Source: Pseudeuparius sepicola
Lineage: Eukaryota; Arthropoda; Insecta; Coleoptera; Anthribidae
DNA: 64,000 nt
Assembly: GCA_963920635.1 (NCBI GenBank)
Contig: OY987298.1
Span: forward strand, 108,381,309-108,445,308
Direction: 5' to 3'
This document shows positions 33,343 through 46,379 of the stretch, piece by piece. Position 1 is the first letter of the stretch. Every line of letters begins with the position of its first letter. Both the position numbers and the translations under genes were made by a program. The notes beneath the pieces were generated by a model that was not told the DNA's origin, did no database searches, and saw only the letters and a list, made by a program, of their open reading frames with translations.

Positions 33343-34070
33343 TTGATTTGTACCTATAAGACATAATATACGGGGAAATAATGTGCTATTAGCGCAGTGT
33401 AAACGAAAACAATTTATAATAACTCTTTAAAAACCCGATCTTTCGATACGAAGCCAATCATTTTAATACCACTTTCTATACAAAGTGTCCCAACGAAAAC
33501 GTAACAGAGCCTGGGACTTTTTTTTGCAAAAAGACGCAAATAAACAAGTCGATTTTATTTGGGAGGGGACATCTTTTGGCATTTTACTAGTTCTATCTGC
33601 AACACCCTAAACGGGGGAAGCATCCCTTCAAAAAGTTTAAATGGGAAAGTTGGTCAAGTTGCACGTCGTTAAAAAGCCCTCTCAATTCTCTATACAACCA
33701 TAGTTCATTTTTGAAATTCCATCAATTTTTCAAAAATATTACATGGTGCAGAAGGTTTTTTAAATTGTACCTATATTGGTTATTATTTTTAAACGATTAA
33801 GGTAAAAAAGGGTAAATGTAAACCAGGTATATTTATTTTTTTAATTATACCTGTTTTGCGTTTTTTTTGCAAAAAAAATTCCCAGCCGTTACAGGGTCAG
33901 CTACTTTTTCGTTGGGACAAGTTGTATAGAGTGCCTGTGCTTCATGACAATTTTTAAGGTTACTATAACAAATAATTTGATTTGCGATTAAACTCGTGTA
34001 TATATTTTGGTAAATAAGTCAACTTGAGACTTCATTCAGTATTGTACAGGCGGGGCCCATAATATCGTTC
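33343..34070. other. intergenic, ends of related foldbacks
   Basis: Sequences such as GTCCCAACGAAAACGTAAC near 33487 and TTTTTCGTTGGGACAAGTTG near 33908 look like diverged inverted ends of the family at 32268-33342, enclosing about 430 bp. Confidence 0.45.
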
Positions 34071-34990
34071 CAATACGTGCGGTCTCAAAGGAGTTCAACT
34101 GACAACGTTGCAATTACCCCTCTCCTCTCTCGCGGTTTGAAAGCCAGCCATAACCTCAAAGGCGTAAGTGACGGAAAATCTAACATCTTATTACGCGACA
34201 TTGCCAGTGACAGTGCGAAAAACAGTAAATTCGGCGCTGTTAGGTTGGCCCTAGATTGCCTGAATAATAGTGGAAATCTTACAACCCTGCCCATGGACAT
34301 TGGCGGCTTTTTTCGCAAAAGTCTTTTGACAACCTCAAATAGAGCAGTTCTAAAAATCGAAGGAGGTGGGGGGGGGGGGGGGGGTGCTGTAGAATCAACG
34401 AAACCGACGGAAATCCTCTGAAACCACTCTTGGAAATTGCGTGTTTTTCTTATTTCTCGATTTTTCGGGGTACCGGGAAGCATCATAAACCCACCCGAAG
34501 ACTCCGGAGAAGCTTTAAAAATTCGGTTAAATCAAGGTTTTGGTTCGCGGTTAAGATAAAGAAGTCGCGGTGGCGTCGCTCGTACCGGCGCTGACTTTTT
34601 AGACTGCATGTTTTTCTGCCTTCGATCGACCTCGTTCGAGGCAGGCACATGCATATGTCTCCGCTATGGCCAAGAGCGCTGGGCAAAGGTGGGTTCACGG
34701 TATTGCTCCTAAATAGCTTTACCCGTGTCATTCACTACTTGTCCTACACTCACTGGGATTACTACGGTTTTCTAGGGTTTTCCGTAGTACTCGAGCGAAT
34801 GGTATCCTAGTTCTATCGGGAAAAAAGTCGGCCCTAGCCGCAAATGGCAACGAAGACAAAATAATAGTAATTGCCCCCCTCCCCCGCACAAGCATGTGGT
34901 TGCTTCTGGGGTACTCCTAGTTTGGAGTATTGTGAGGGTGAGAATTATTATTATTTTTTATATTTTTTTATTTTTAATAAACCAATGTAA
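34071..34990 (+). repeat. unrecognised GC-richer repeat with A+T trinucleotide tail
   Basis: The stretch is richer in GC than its surroundings, contains a G homopolymer (about 34366-34384), and ends GTGAGGGTGAGAATTATTAT. Sequences with the same 3' end occur at about 48140-48220, 51717-52010 (reverse), 57105-57137 (reverse) and 63510-63605, each starting at a different point. Shared 3' end, variable 5' end and ATT-type tail suggest a retroposed (SINE or non-LTR) family. The 114-codon frame at 34077-34421 has no domain I know. Confidence 0.45.
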
Positions 34991-37694
34991 AAAACACTAT
35001 GGGCTTGTTCTATATATAATAACCCAATCTTACTTATACCTTATTTAACTAATACCGCTTTGACAATCGGAGAAATCCGCGTAATTTCACATTACGTGAA
35101 TCTCAAAACACCAAGGAACAGTGTAAAACTTTAAATCCACTTATAAATTATTATAAGCAGCCTAATAATGCAGCGATTTAACCTATTTTCGTTGACTGAC
35201 GTAATAATACCAGCGTCCAGAGATATACTAATCTCTCTAGACTTTGATAATACGTCAGTCAACGCAATTTTTATTTTCTACAGGGAGGAGCGGGGTCGTA
35301 CGAGGGAATGTAGGGAAGTTGTTGATTTGAGAAGCCGTAGAATTGATTTCTTACTCAATTATCATTCCTAGTTGGAACATTTATGAGGCCGCGCCTGTAC
35401 GTTGATCACGCAAAAACCGTGACCCCAAAAAAAGGCAAAATCCATTGCATCGCTAGGTACCTTCCTTTTTTTAATTTATAAGTGCTAACTTTGAGGTCCA
35501 ACTCAGAATTACAAGAAACTTTACAGAAATAATATACAAAAAATAATTTTGTGCTTGTAATTTTCCATTGCTTACGTTTATGGGATAGTACCAGGTATTT
35601 ACAAAATAATATGGAGGTCAAAATATTTCTTGTTGTTTGGAAAATCCAGTATTTTGGATTAACATCTTAACTTTGTGGTACCTACATTAATATAATGTAT
35701 CTAATTACTTCTAAATACAGTTGTCAATTTAGTTATCTGATGCCAGCCGGTGAATGAGTCAGCTAATTTAACGACTTGTTGAAATACCCAAATTGAAATA
35801 TTTTGATGTAACTGCTTGGCAAGCCAATAATAGGCAGCCAATTTAAAATTTGACATGTCGGAAAATGGCGGCAATGGCCATTTTAATGGTCTATAACTAT
35901 TTTACATGCATAGAGGATAATAATAATAATTATAAACTTCCTGCAAGGCATTGGTATTAAAATGTCTATGCCTACCAGTAATGCAATTCAAAAGATCTGT
36001 CTACGCCAGTTGCCGTTTTCATGATAAAGCTAAATGCCTCTATAACCACCTTCCTGCGTATTCTCCACCTGCGTATTCAGACATTTCACCTTGCAGGATA
36101 TAAAAATTTAAGTATTCATGCAAATTCTTTTCAAAATGACTAACTTTTGCTAAAAGAAATATCAAGAATCAAAACCATCTCTAGCTGTGCCTGGTTCAGC
36201 AAAACGGCAAAAAAAATCGTCCACCAACGAAAATAGTTTTTTGGTTTGTTACACTCTTTCCATAGCATTTTCGAAATTTTGATTGTTAGAGAAAAAAAGA
36301 GCAATAAGCCAAACAATTTGTGTTCAGGATTTAGATTATTTTTGCGCGTTTTTCGCCGATCCCCAAAAAATATGAACTTTGTTTATGAATACTCTAGTTA
36401 GCCAGTGTCTGACACCGACATAAGGACATAACAGAAACACAGTATCTGTTTTCTTGGTAGGTTTCAATAGAAGCAAAATAAGGCAGTGACGGCCACTTTA
36501 AATTTGAGCTCGTTTGTATCCAACATTGCTCTCGTACCCTTATGATTCCATAGACAAGAATAATAGGGTAGTATAGAAACAACGGAACAAACGCCGTCAA
36601 AGTTGACAATATAGTTAATTCCTACGATGAAGCAGCCTAGCGCCCAAGCAATTGAATTCAAATACAGTATAAAATATATTGTTGATTCAGGAATAATTGC
36701 TAAAGGAAGATAAGTAAGTACTTTAACAATAACTACCCTCCAACTTTGGCAGTGGATATTCCTATTCCTTATTTTCTTTTACTCAACGGTGAGAGCTAAC
36801 TTTAGCCCAAATATTGGTGATATTGGCGTTTAGGCAAATACCTGGAAAATTGTTAAGAGATATTTGTCGACGAATTTTTGCTATTTTTTCCTATTATTTT
36901 TGGCTTCCGTTTTGGCAGAATTCTAGTTGTGATGTCATTTTAGTAAAAAGTAACCGTAATAGCAGCCACATAACTCGAATACAGGTAGGTATAAGTAAAT
37001 AATAAATAGGTATATTAGGGTAAATGCTGGCAATATATCTCACAATTATTTGGCACACTCCCATGCGATTTCTAGTCACTTCCAAGCATTTGCGTCCCTT
37101 GGCCTAAGGATATATCGAATTACACTTGGTGTGCATTTTTGTGTAGTACCTACCTACTTATATACCTAATAAAAAAAGTTTTTCGAGAAGTGCAAAATTT
37201 TTTACGTGTTGATAATATGAGGAGTGGATACAAGTATTTATAGGTACCATAGTTATATAGTATTTAGGTATTACATAACCAAACAATCATAACGTGGCCA
37301 CTTCATTTTTGAATACAGAAAAAGCTTTATGCTATCAAAAAATATGGTTTTGTATTCCATATTTTTATCGGCAATGATCCATTTAAAAAATCTATATTGT
37401 TGAATGTTAATATTTTATAGTTTTCAGAAAAAAAATCTGCCTTAGACTGGAAATTATTTGATGACAAGAACATTATCGAAACTGCATACCTACGTTATCA
37501 GTAGTTATCAATGACGGCTGTGGAAATACACTGAATCGAAAACTGATAGCGAAAAATGAGTTTTGCCTTGAAAAAATGTCTCCAAATTGGTTTCTAATAT
37601 ATATAGCTATAAACATAGGCACTTATATTCATTAATAGGTATGCCTATTATCAATATCTGGAGTAAAATCCTATATAAAAGTACGTTACAATAA
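34991..37694. other. intergenic, one hairpin
   Basis: AT-rich, no gene. A hairpin repeat spans about 35188-35270 with CGTTGACTGACGTA and its complement as stem. Confidence 0.4.
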
Positions 37695-38203
37695 TACGTT
37701 AAAATAATATTTCAGGGTGTTGATCCTCAGCCAATCCTAAGAAAAAAAGTTGATTGAACCAGTGGCGGAGATATGGGTAAGTTGTTCGACAAATTTAAGG
37801 AAAAAGTTAATACGGTCCTGTACGTAATTAAAGTGCTTAGCAGTTTTGGATAGAGCATTCAATTCTGAACAAGAAGTGTCTCTGGACTTATTTTTGTATC
37901 TATCGTCCTTTCGTGGCAAATTTGATTTTTCTAATTTATTTCATCGTACTTTAAAAAAAATGTCGTGTATTTAAAAAGCTTAGGGAATAGATTACGATCT
38001 TGTACTCAATCAAAGACGAAATTTTGGTTAAAAAAAGCTCTACAAATAAAAAAGTTATGGGGAAAAGACGATTTTTTTTTGGAGAATTTTAACACCCCGT
38101 ATATCGAGAACGAAGAATTTTTGGACACATGTTTATATGAACTTTTTTTCTTAGAATGGGCTGAGTATCAACACCCTGAAATATTTTAACGTACTTAAGT
38201 TAC
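37695..38203. mobile_element. foldback element with CAGGGTGTTGAT ends
   Basis: TACGTTAAAATA, then TTTCAGGGTGTTGAT, CTCAGCC and CTAAGAAAAAAAGTT on the left match the right end in reverse. It carries an inner CACCCCGTATAT. Confidence 0.75.
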
Positions 38204-38402
38204 ACCCTGTATAGAGACGGTTCTTCTATAATACATAAATAATAACAACAGTGCTATCTAATAAGAGCATTAAAACTTTTTATTAGACATTAAAATTTGA
38301 ATGACTATTCTATTTATATTGATAATGATCAAGATTCGAAACAATAAACATAGTTTGGATTAGTTGGAAGAAGGGTCACAATCATGAGTAAAACGCTATT
38401 TC

Positions 38403-40250
38403 CAGTGGCGTTCCTAGATGTTTGGCCGCCCGTATGCAGAATATAAAAAATTCTTTCAGGTTATAAGAACTTAAAAAATCTTGAATTTCTAGGGTTTTCG
38501 GTCTTTTGTAATTACCTACGAGGTAATTGCAAAATTTATTAGGTAGGTATAACAAAAATGATAATAGATATTCTCAAAAATACCTACAGAGGGTGTCACT
38601 TAAGAGTGAAACAACCTTATAACTTCTTTAATTTTTAACCGACAAGAACGAAATTTTTCTCAAAGGTAGATGGCATTGTTTCCTACTTATTTCCAAAAAA
38701 TTAGTTCTTTACTTCAAAGCCAAAGCCACCCGCGATGCCACAATCGAAACTAAAAATCCGAAAGTCATATTAGGCATTTTTTTTCAAGAAACGTACTAAA
38801 AGTGTTGTCCAGAATCCTAAATCCAAAATTTTGTCAAAATCAAAAAATATTAAATAAAAAAAATTCAGTAAAAATTAAAAAAAAAATGTTTCGTAGCTTT
38901 CAATTTTATTTTGAAATGATTACTTTTTGAAAATAACAAACCTTCAAAACTTCCATAGCACACTTTTCTAAACGCAGAAAAATCTTCAATTGCTATTTTT
39001 GGAAATTAATTTTTTAATTTAATATTTTTTGATTCTGACAAAATTTTAGATTTAGAGTCCTGGAACTATTCTGAACAACTTATTTTAGTAAATTTTTTGA
39101 AAAAAAAAAGCCTAATATGATTTTCGGATTTTTAGCCTCGATTGTGATATCGCAGGTGGCTTTGACTTTGGAATAGGCAACTATTTTTTTTGGGAATAAG
39201 TAGGCCACAATGCCATCTTATAACAAGAAGGGTCTGGGTCTGGTAGAATTTCCAAACTGAAAGGAACAATTTAAATGTTTCTTTAAAATAAAAAATGTTT
39301 TAAAATATAAAAAATAAAAACAAAAACTACAAGTAAAACATAAAATATCACTTATACTAGGAAAATAACCTTTTTAAACAAAATACAAATGCATACATAA
39401 AATTAAATGCTTCTTCTAAGAAAAAGGTACTAAAAATGTAAAAAATTACGTTTACAAAGTCATAATAAAACTAAAAATAAATATAGCTTGCATCAGAAAA
39501 GAAAAATACAGGTACTTGTAAAAATAAATAATAAAACCTTTTCTTCTAAATGAAACAAAAAAGTAAAATATTTTTAGAATATTGGGTTATCCCTTAGGTA
39601 CAAGGCACAAGATACAAGTTAACTGAATAGTACTTTTCTCGCTTTAACACTGATATTATATCACTGATATTAATTGTATCAAGTAGGATACATTCAATGG
39701 AAATTATTGCTAAATCGTTTAATCTCATAGAAGACCTTAGATAGTTTTTTATTGGAAAATGGTCTCTTCGCGGATAGTACGGTAACTGGCGAGCACAAAA
39801 GTATTCAGAAGACTATTGCGGTGTTCAGAAAATTATTCGTGAGAGAATTTTTGAACAAGTATTCTAAAATAGTTCTTGGACTTGCAGTATATTCTGATGG
39901 AAGAAAGATATTTAAATTTTTTAGCTCACTATTATTCAGGTCTGAAGCGTCGATATCCCCTACGAAATTTGCGGTCTATACCAACGTCACGCCGCGCAGC
40001 GCAGTTGCCACAGAGTAAAGACTAGAATAGAGGTAGTGAAGACGGCCGGCTGGTTATGGGTTCATGTCAATATGATGTTGTTGCATGGTTGACGATATTC
40101 TTTTTGAGGGCGAATGCAAGTAATCTAGAGATTTACTACCTTTTTTCTGAAAAAATATTTTTTTGTCACGGAAGGGCGGCCTGTGGCCGCCCCTGGATTT
40201 GGCCGCCCGTCTGCGACGCAGACCCCGGCTCCCTGGTCAGCTCGCCCCTG
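38403..40250. mobile_element. hAT-type element 4
   Basis: Left end CAGTGGCGTTCCTAG and right end CGCCCCTG lie inside a perfect 8-bp duplication GCTATTTC (38395-38402 and 40251-40258). The subterminal parts share GGCCGCCCGT-type blocks. It is 1848 bp long, with a nested foldback (38584-39240). No transposase is recognisable; the terminal inverted match is short. Confidence 0.78.
38584..39240. mobile_element. foldback nested in hAT 4
   Basis: Arms of about 200 bp (GATGGCATTGT, ACTTATTTCCAAAAAA, AAAGCCACC, TCCGAAA and ATATTAGGC) are inverted around an AT-rich centre with further inverted blocks. Confidence 0.75.
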
Positions 40251-40419
40251 GCTATTTCCTTGCCAGCTTTTCGATTATTATATAATCATCATTATGGAGC
40301 AGTGATCAGAAATATTCATTGTTGAATTAAAATAAATAATGTAAGTACCTAGGTAGGTATATTAACTATTTTATAATTGGTTTTAATGGCAAATGTAAAT
40401 ATCAAGTAAAAATTGTAAT

Positions 40420-40812
40420 ATACAGGGAGTTTTTTTAATAAGTGTGAGATATTTTAGAGGACGATTTCAAAGGTACTTTTAACATGAAAAGTTCATATAA
40501 ACATGGGTCCACAAGGCCTTCATTTTGAGATACAGGGTGTTAAAGATTTATTTTTATTTTTGTTTTTTTTTTTTAAATAATTTTTTAATGTCGATATCTG
40601 GAGGAAAATTGGTACTTTGTTTTTTAACCAATTTTCACCTAAATATCGACTTTATTTCAAAAATTATTTAGAAAACCAAAATTAAAAATAAATCCTTAAT
40701 ATCTCAAAAATGATGGCCTTCCGGATCTATGTTTATAAATATGAACTTTTTATCTTAAATATACCTGAGGAATCTTCTTTCCAAATGTCGGACACTTATT
40801 AATCTCACTAAT
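40420..40812. mobile_element. foldback with TACAGGG ends
   Basis: Inverted arms include AAAAGTTCATATAAACAT, AAGGCC, GAGATACAGGGTGTTAA and AAATTTTTAATGTCGATAT-like centre. A partial copy of one end (TGTCGGACACTTATTAA) lies near 19475. Confidence 0.75.
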
Positions 40813-41204
40813 CTAAATATTAAAAGTCATCGTCTTTTGCGGGCGCTATCTCGTGTGTGTAATTTCCATTTGGCCTTTATTTATTGTTTCTTTATCTTTA
40901 TATCTTTATCTGTAATAATAACGTAATTTGTAAACAAAATTTCTACAACATCCAGGAATCTTTTGCTATGCATATATGATTGTTTGCAAATTTTGCGTTG
41001 GAATTGGGGAAATCGACATGGATGTGTAAAGAGAGCGTCAATTCTGATCGATATTCTGAGACAGCTTGCGATTCGACAGTGAAAAGTAATAAATACATTC
41101 AAAGATAAATATCGATACATTCAGATTAAGATTCATCAATACATTAGGTACATTCAGAGAAAATACAAAAGTTCCACAACAGAAGGCTCTTTAATGCACT
41201 CTGA

Positions 41205-41892
41205 CCCCTATAGTATGGTAAGATATCAAATGTTCAACAACACCTTGCGGAATATTCTCCCATTCTTCAATAGCGACCTCTATGAGTTGGTTGTGATTAG
41301 CAACAGGGGGTCTACGATTTTGAATCTTTTTTTTTTTTGAGATAGTCCCATAGATGCTCTATAGGATTAATGTCAGGACTGTTAGGTAGCCAATAACCTG
41401 TTTAGCCACATGAGGACGAGCGTTGTCCAGCATGAATAAAAAATTAGGTCCAACAAACGGAGCAAAAGGCAGTACATGTTCGACAATAATGTTATCTAAG
41501 TAATACTGGGCATTCATAGACCTCCTACGTATACCTAGGGACCAACTCCATACGAGCGTAGAAGCAAATTCCTCCCAAAATATTTTAGAGCCACCACCAA
41601 AAGGTACTTTCGGAGAAATATTGCAGCTGGCAAACCTTTCTCCTCACCTTCGCCAGACACGCTCACATCCATCTGGAGCTTTAAGGCCAACTCTAGTTTC
41701 ATTGGAGAACATAACTTGTTTCCAATCATTGATGCTCCAATTCTGATGTAATGTTGCAAAATTCAATATCTGAACTTTGTGTTCTCTGGTAAGCAATGGT
41801 TTTTTGGCCGGTCTTCTGTTGCTCAATCCTGCTTCCTGCTTCATGTAAACGTCTTTTAACCGTTCGAGACAATATAGCGATATTTCAAACAT
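41205..41892 (-). pseudogene. broken Tc1-type transposase
   Basis: The minus strand reads a Tc1/mariner-superfamily transposase with frame breaks. An N-proximal piece (41644-41892) has RRPAKKPLLTREH and DWKQVMFSNETRV. Downstream, in other frames, are LDNARPHVAK (near 41410-41430) and SPDINPIEHLWDYL-like sequence (near 41340-41370). The gap between the acidic residues of DNARPH and PIEHLWD is about 22 codons instead of about 34, so part of the catalytic core is deleted. Inactive. Confidence 0.85.
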
Positions 41893-41899
41893 CTACCAA

Positions 41900-44300
41900 T
41901 TATTGTCAAAACAAGGTTATGTGATGCTATAGTTAGCTTAAATAACAATTGTCACTGTCAGGTCCATATCCTACTTGTCGAAAAAAAAAAAAGAAAAATA
42001 TAAAAATACCCAGAAAAATATGAGTGGTGCGTTAATTTTGTCCAGGGGTTTATTTCATTCAACGTAAAAACTCAATAAAACTATTCTAATTTTTTAACAC
42101 ATTTATATCACAAAAAATATGGATCCACACCAGAAAGTTCTTAGCATTGTAACAAAATTTGACAAAAATAATTAGGTACAAGAAGGCTCTTATAATTATG
42201 TTACACATTCAGACATAAAAATATGCACCTCAACAACTTATGTAATATATTTTTTGCATATGATGATGAATAGATACCCTGTCTAATTTTATATAATGAA
42301 TAGATTAGAAACACTTGAACGTGTCGTATAAAGTTGATATGTAATAGATAGGGAGAATTATAATTATTTTGTATAAAAAACCTCGACAATCATACTGCTG
42401 GTGGAATAAACATACACGGGGTCATTTCTAATTGCTACATTTATAATCTGGCTTCTAATGCAAATAATAAACTTGTATACAGTGTGTCCTCTTTGCGATG
42501 ATAAATTACTCATATCAAGATCAATGCTAATTGTGGCAACTGATTAACTTAATAATAACACGTTTATAATTTCTAAGTATCTCTAAGTAAATTTTGGTAC
42601 AGCTAGTAATTAAATTGGTATAAATAAATAAAATATAAGACAAAACGCCTTGAAAATGTTGACTATATTTTTAAGGATGGATTTTTGTACGTGTGATTAT
42701 AAATAAGAAGGGAACTTATTGCGTCATACCAAGTAAAGGATAATCAGTTGACAAAATTCACTCCAACCGGGACTCCTACTGGGGCCGTAGGCGCTTTGAA
42801 TCATCAGTTAAATACCACGATACCTCTTAACCCATAGAACCCGTATGATCCGGTAGAATAGTTGGTTGGTTAAAGGGCTTATGGCCCCGAACGGAGTGTA
42901 TTTTTTTCAATTGATTCTTTTTCCCGGTATGCCACAAAAAGATCCCTCTTTGTAATAAGTACGTTATGTTTGTCTGACCAAGTTTTCTGCTTAAGTTAAA
43001 AGTTACAAGATATAAGTTACACAAGCACGAGGAGTAGTTTTGTAGGTATTTTTTTGTAGTCCCTAAGTCGTAGCTTTAAAGTCATATTGCAGGGTTTTCA
43101 AAAAAGGAACAACAAATGGGTTTTTAGAAAATAAAGAATTGGTAAACATTATTGATCAAGTCAAAATATTTTTCTAAGTCTATTTAATAATATGTTCATT
43201 ATAATTTTCAAGAAGTAATAAGGCTCATATATTACAGTGAGAGAAACAAAAAACTGTCACATCCCTTTCCGGTTCGAACGGAAGTGAGTATCACTGTTGG
43301 TTTTTATTATACTCCCTGGACATTTTACGGTTTCTAGATTGCTTTCATTCTCTTGATTATGACTTTCTAATTTTTTGTATAGACGCACCCTTCATTCCTC
43401 ACATTTGCACTTTTCACATAAATATCTGAAAGCCAAGACGATTTTATTGATTTAGATATCAAAATAATACCCTTTCCTCTTCGAATACTATTTCTAATAG
43501 TTTACATGTAAATTCTAAAATTCATTTACAAGTACTATTTTTTGTTTCACTTTTATTTTTTCTTTACTTTCACTCAACTTTCATCAGGTAAGTGAAAACG
43601 GTTTTTCGTAAACAAGACTAACAAATATATTAGGAAAAAATGTTTTCAGTTAAATAAAAAATCTAGCCTGATTATTTGCACTCTGTAAAAGTAAAAAAAA
43701 AACAAAAAGACTTATACTCCACTGCATTATATGTATAAATAATTAATAAAAATGTGAGTCAAAGAGCGTTGAAAGAGGTTTCCTCAGATAATATCTATCA
43801 TATTTTGATACATTTTTATAAACAAGAAAGTTGTATGTAATAAACGAATAAAGGCATCAAAATAAAATCTAGACGTTAGGGTTCGATTTATGTCGAGTTG
43901 TATCTACTCGTAGTCTGGACCAACACTATATTGGTCCAGATATAGTATAATAATTTATAAAGCAAAAAGCAGTTCAAGTGAGTTTATTTAGCAATTAAAT
44001 AGAAAATTAATCTAAAAAGTGCGTTTTATTTAATTACTTCGAATTCCTGCCAAGGTGACTTATTAATAGTTATGACAAACCAATTTGTCGTTAATGCTGT
44101 ACCATGAAATTAGCTTGCGTATTTTATCGATTGGTTAGTATAGGAAAAAAACTAGGAAAGTGTTTTTTCGACTGTTGTCACTAGGCAGGTATATTTATTT
44201 TTATCTAGATTGTATTTTAGAAGTAGGTAGGTATATTGCGGTATATTCCCGACACGGGAAGCTAATCACAGTCGCATTGGCAGTTAGGTACAATACGCAC
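41900..44300. other. intergenic, no gene seen
   Basis: AT-rich. A hairpin TCTGGACCAA/TTGGTCCAGA is at about 43914-43940. No transposon boundaries can be placed. Confidence 0.35.
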
Positions 44301-44305
44301 ACAAC

Positions 44306-44311
44306 TTTATT
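44306..44311 (-). terminator. polyadenylation signal of CSP-B
   Basis: AATAAA on the minus strand about 85 bp downstream of the CSP-B stop codon. Confidence 0.6.
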
Positions 44312-44394
44312 GATGTATCATTCATTATTCCCTTTCAAAATTTACAAATCACGTTAATCCGACAAAATTATAATTAAACAAGTATAGGATATTT

Positions 44395-46379
44395 TTATAG
44401 CTTTTGTCCTTGTTTTTTGAGTTCGGCTTCATAGTTCTTTCTATAAGAGCCCGTCTTGTCATACATAGCCTCAATTTCATTCCACCAGTTCCTATTATGT
44501 CGGATCAGATGTCTGATAACCCTCTTAGCTCCAGCTGCCTGTGTCGGGTTACATTTGGAGCACTGAGTCTGGAGGGCGTCGGGTAAAATTTCTGGAAGAA
44601 AGTGAAAATTATAGTAACAAACTATGGTGAACTTTTTTGTGAAGTTTTCTTCACTTAGTGCAGGAAAAATAAGAAACAAAATAAACTTGGCTGGGCCCGA
44701 TCTTAATACATATAATGCCATTTCAAAGCCTAGGGGAAATATTAAACAGTTAATTTGCCCGAAACATTTAATGGTAACTGGTATGTGTATATTTATTATG
44801 CAGGAAATGCGAGACATGGACAGTGAAATTAAACATAATATCCTCTTCACACCAGACACCAGTATTTTTTTTAATTGAAATTAGCTATAGCTATTCAACG
44901 TTACAAAATGCTATTATCATCGTCGAGAATAAACCAGTGTTAATCATAATGTTTAGTTATACAGGATGATTCAGTTATGGTGTCAAAAAATTCAACACGC
45001 AGTGGGGAAGCCTCACTAAAAAGGAAAAGGAACAAAATTCAGTTATTGTTCTGGGCAACCAACTTGTCGCAAGTATTTCATTTTTCTAATTTTAATAATT
45101 TTACTGTTTTCATTTTTCTAAGTTTAATAAGTTTCCATTTTAGGCAAAATTATTTACGATAACATTTTAAATATTTGTAGATGCCAGTTACTCCCTCCGA
45201 GGTGAACGTTTTCTCTAAGCTAATTGGCATTATATCTATTTCTATCGATTCAAGCTGTCCAGAAAATTCAAAACTTGAATGTGTACTTGACTTGATATAA
45301 TCTTGACTTCAACTTCAAGTTTTTTTTTACAAAAGTTGCTTGCAATACATAAGAGCATTAAAAATATTGTAGAAAATAATGACACATTTCCATTATTGTG
45401 GAGACTTTAAAATACTCCCTTCTTTTTATATTCAGGATAATACACCAGAAAACAGCGTGTGTGGGTTATTAAGAAAAACACATACCCATAATTAAAAGGA
45501 TAATAGCGTAGACTAAGGTAATATATAAGTCAACGATAATAGTTCACAGATAATTAGGTTACCTAGATACTGTAAAAATGCAAAAAATAGTGAAATATTA
45601 TTTAAAACTACAGTTTTAAAAAGTTTGCTAGAAAAAAGGTGTAAGTATATAGATTATTTTCATATAATTTGAGGTAGGTATACCTTCAGCTTTTAAATTT
45701 GTATACAAAAGTTGTAATTTTTTTCCGAATAATCAGAATCAGGTAAAAACGTGAGCATCATAAAATTGAGAAAAACATCAACATGAACATTGCCGTTTTT
45801 GAGATATTTCGTTTCCAAATTTATATTTAACTTATTTAACTTGAATTTGTGATAAAGTTAGACGATATTAGGTGCAAAAACAAACATACCTATTTCCCTA
45901 TTTGTTTATCAGAAATAACATTACATCAGAATTATAAAATATATTAGAAGTCTTTTTAGTTTTAACTGAACTTCGTATTATTAAAATATTTTATTTCAGT
46001 GAAATCTCAAATAGCTCCCAGATTATATAATTTCTAAACGATATTCCCTTAGTAAAGCAAACCCGAGATCTGCAAATTCGGATTAAATATCTACATTTTG
46101 TTCAAAATTTGAAAATGTAACTATTAGATTTGAAAAATACAAAATAGTCTATTTAACTAGGTAATTTTTTTAAAAATAAATTCGCTTACCTTTAAGCACC
46201 TCGCCTTCTTTCGTACACTTTTGTTTTCCCAGTAGGCAGTTGACGTATCCTCTTAGCAATCTATTATTTGACAAAATATTGTCCAAATTTATGTTATCAT
46301 ATTTTGTTGGGTAGGCTTGTGCCCAAGTGTTCACTATTACACAGGAAAGAGCCAAAAATATTGTCGACAAAATTTGCAT
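44395..46379 (-). CDS. chemosensory protein CSP-B (two exons)
   Basis: Exon 1 is 46190-46379 and exon 2 is 44395-44591, giving 128 residues. The junction AAAG|GTAAGC to TTCCAG|AA is phase 1, at the same codon as in CSP-A. Signal peptide residues are about 1-22 (MQILSTIFLALSCVIVNTWAQA), followed by YPTKYDNINLDNIL and cysteines at 48, 55, 74 and 77 in the CSP spacing. The C-terminus YEAELKKQGQKL closes the domain. An in-frame ATG 21 codons upstream exists, but this start gives a normal signal peptide. Intron 1598 bp. Likely a secreted carrier of small hydrophobic molecules; specific ligand unknown. Confidence 0.95.

Noticed and set aside
34085..34486. Proline-rich peptide
   Set aside because: The proline run is the complement of a G homopolymer.
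39752..40018. 88-codon frame inside hAT 4
   Set aside because: No similarity to transposase motifs that I can see; likely chance.
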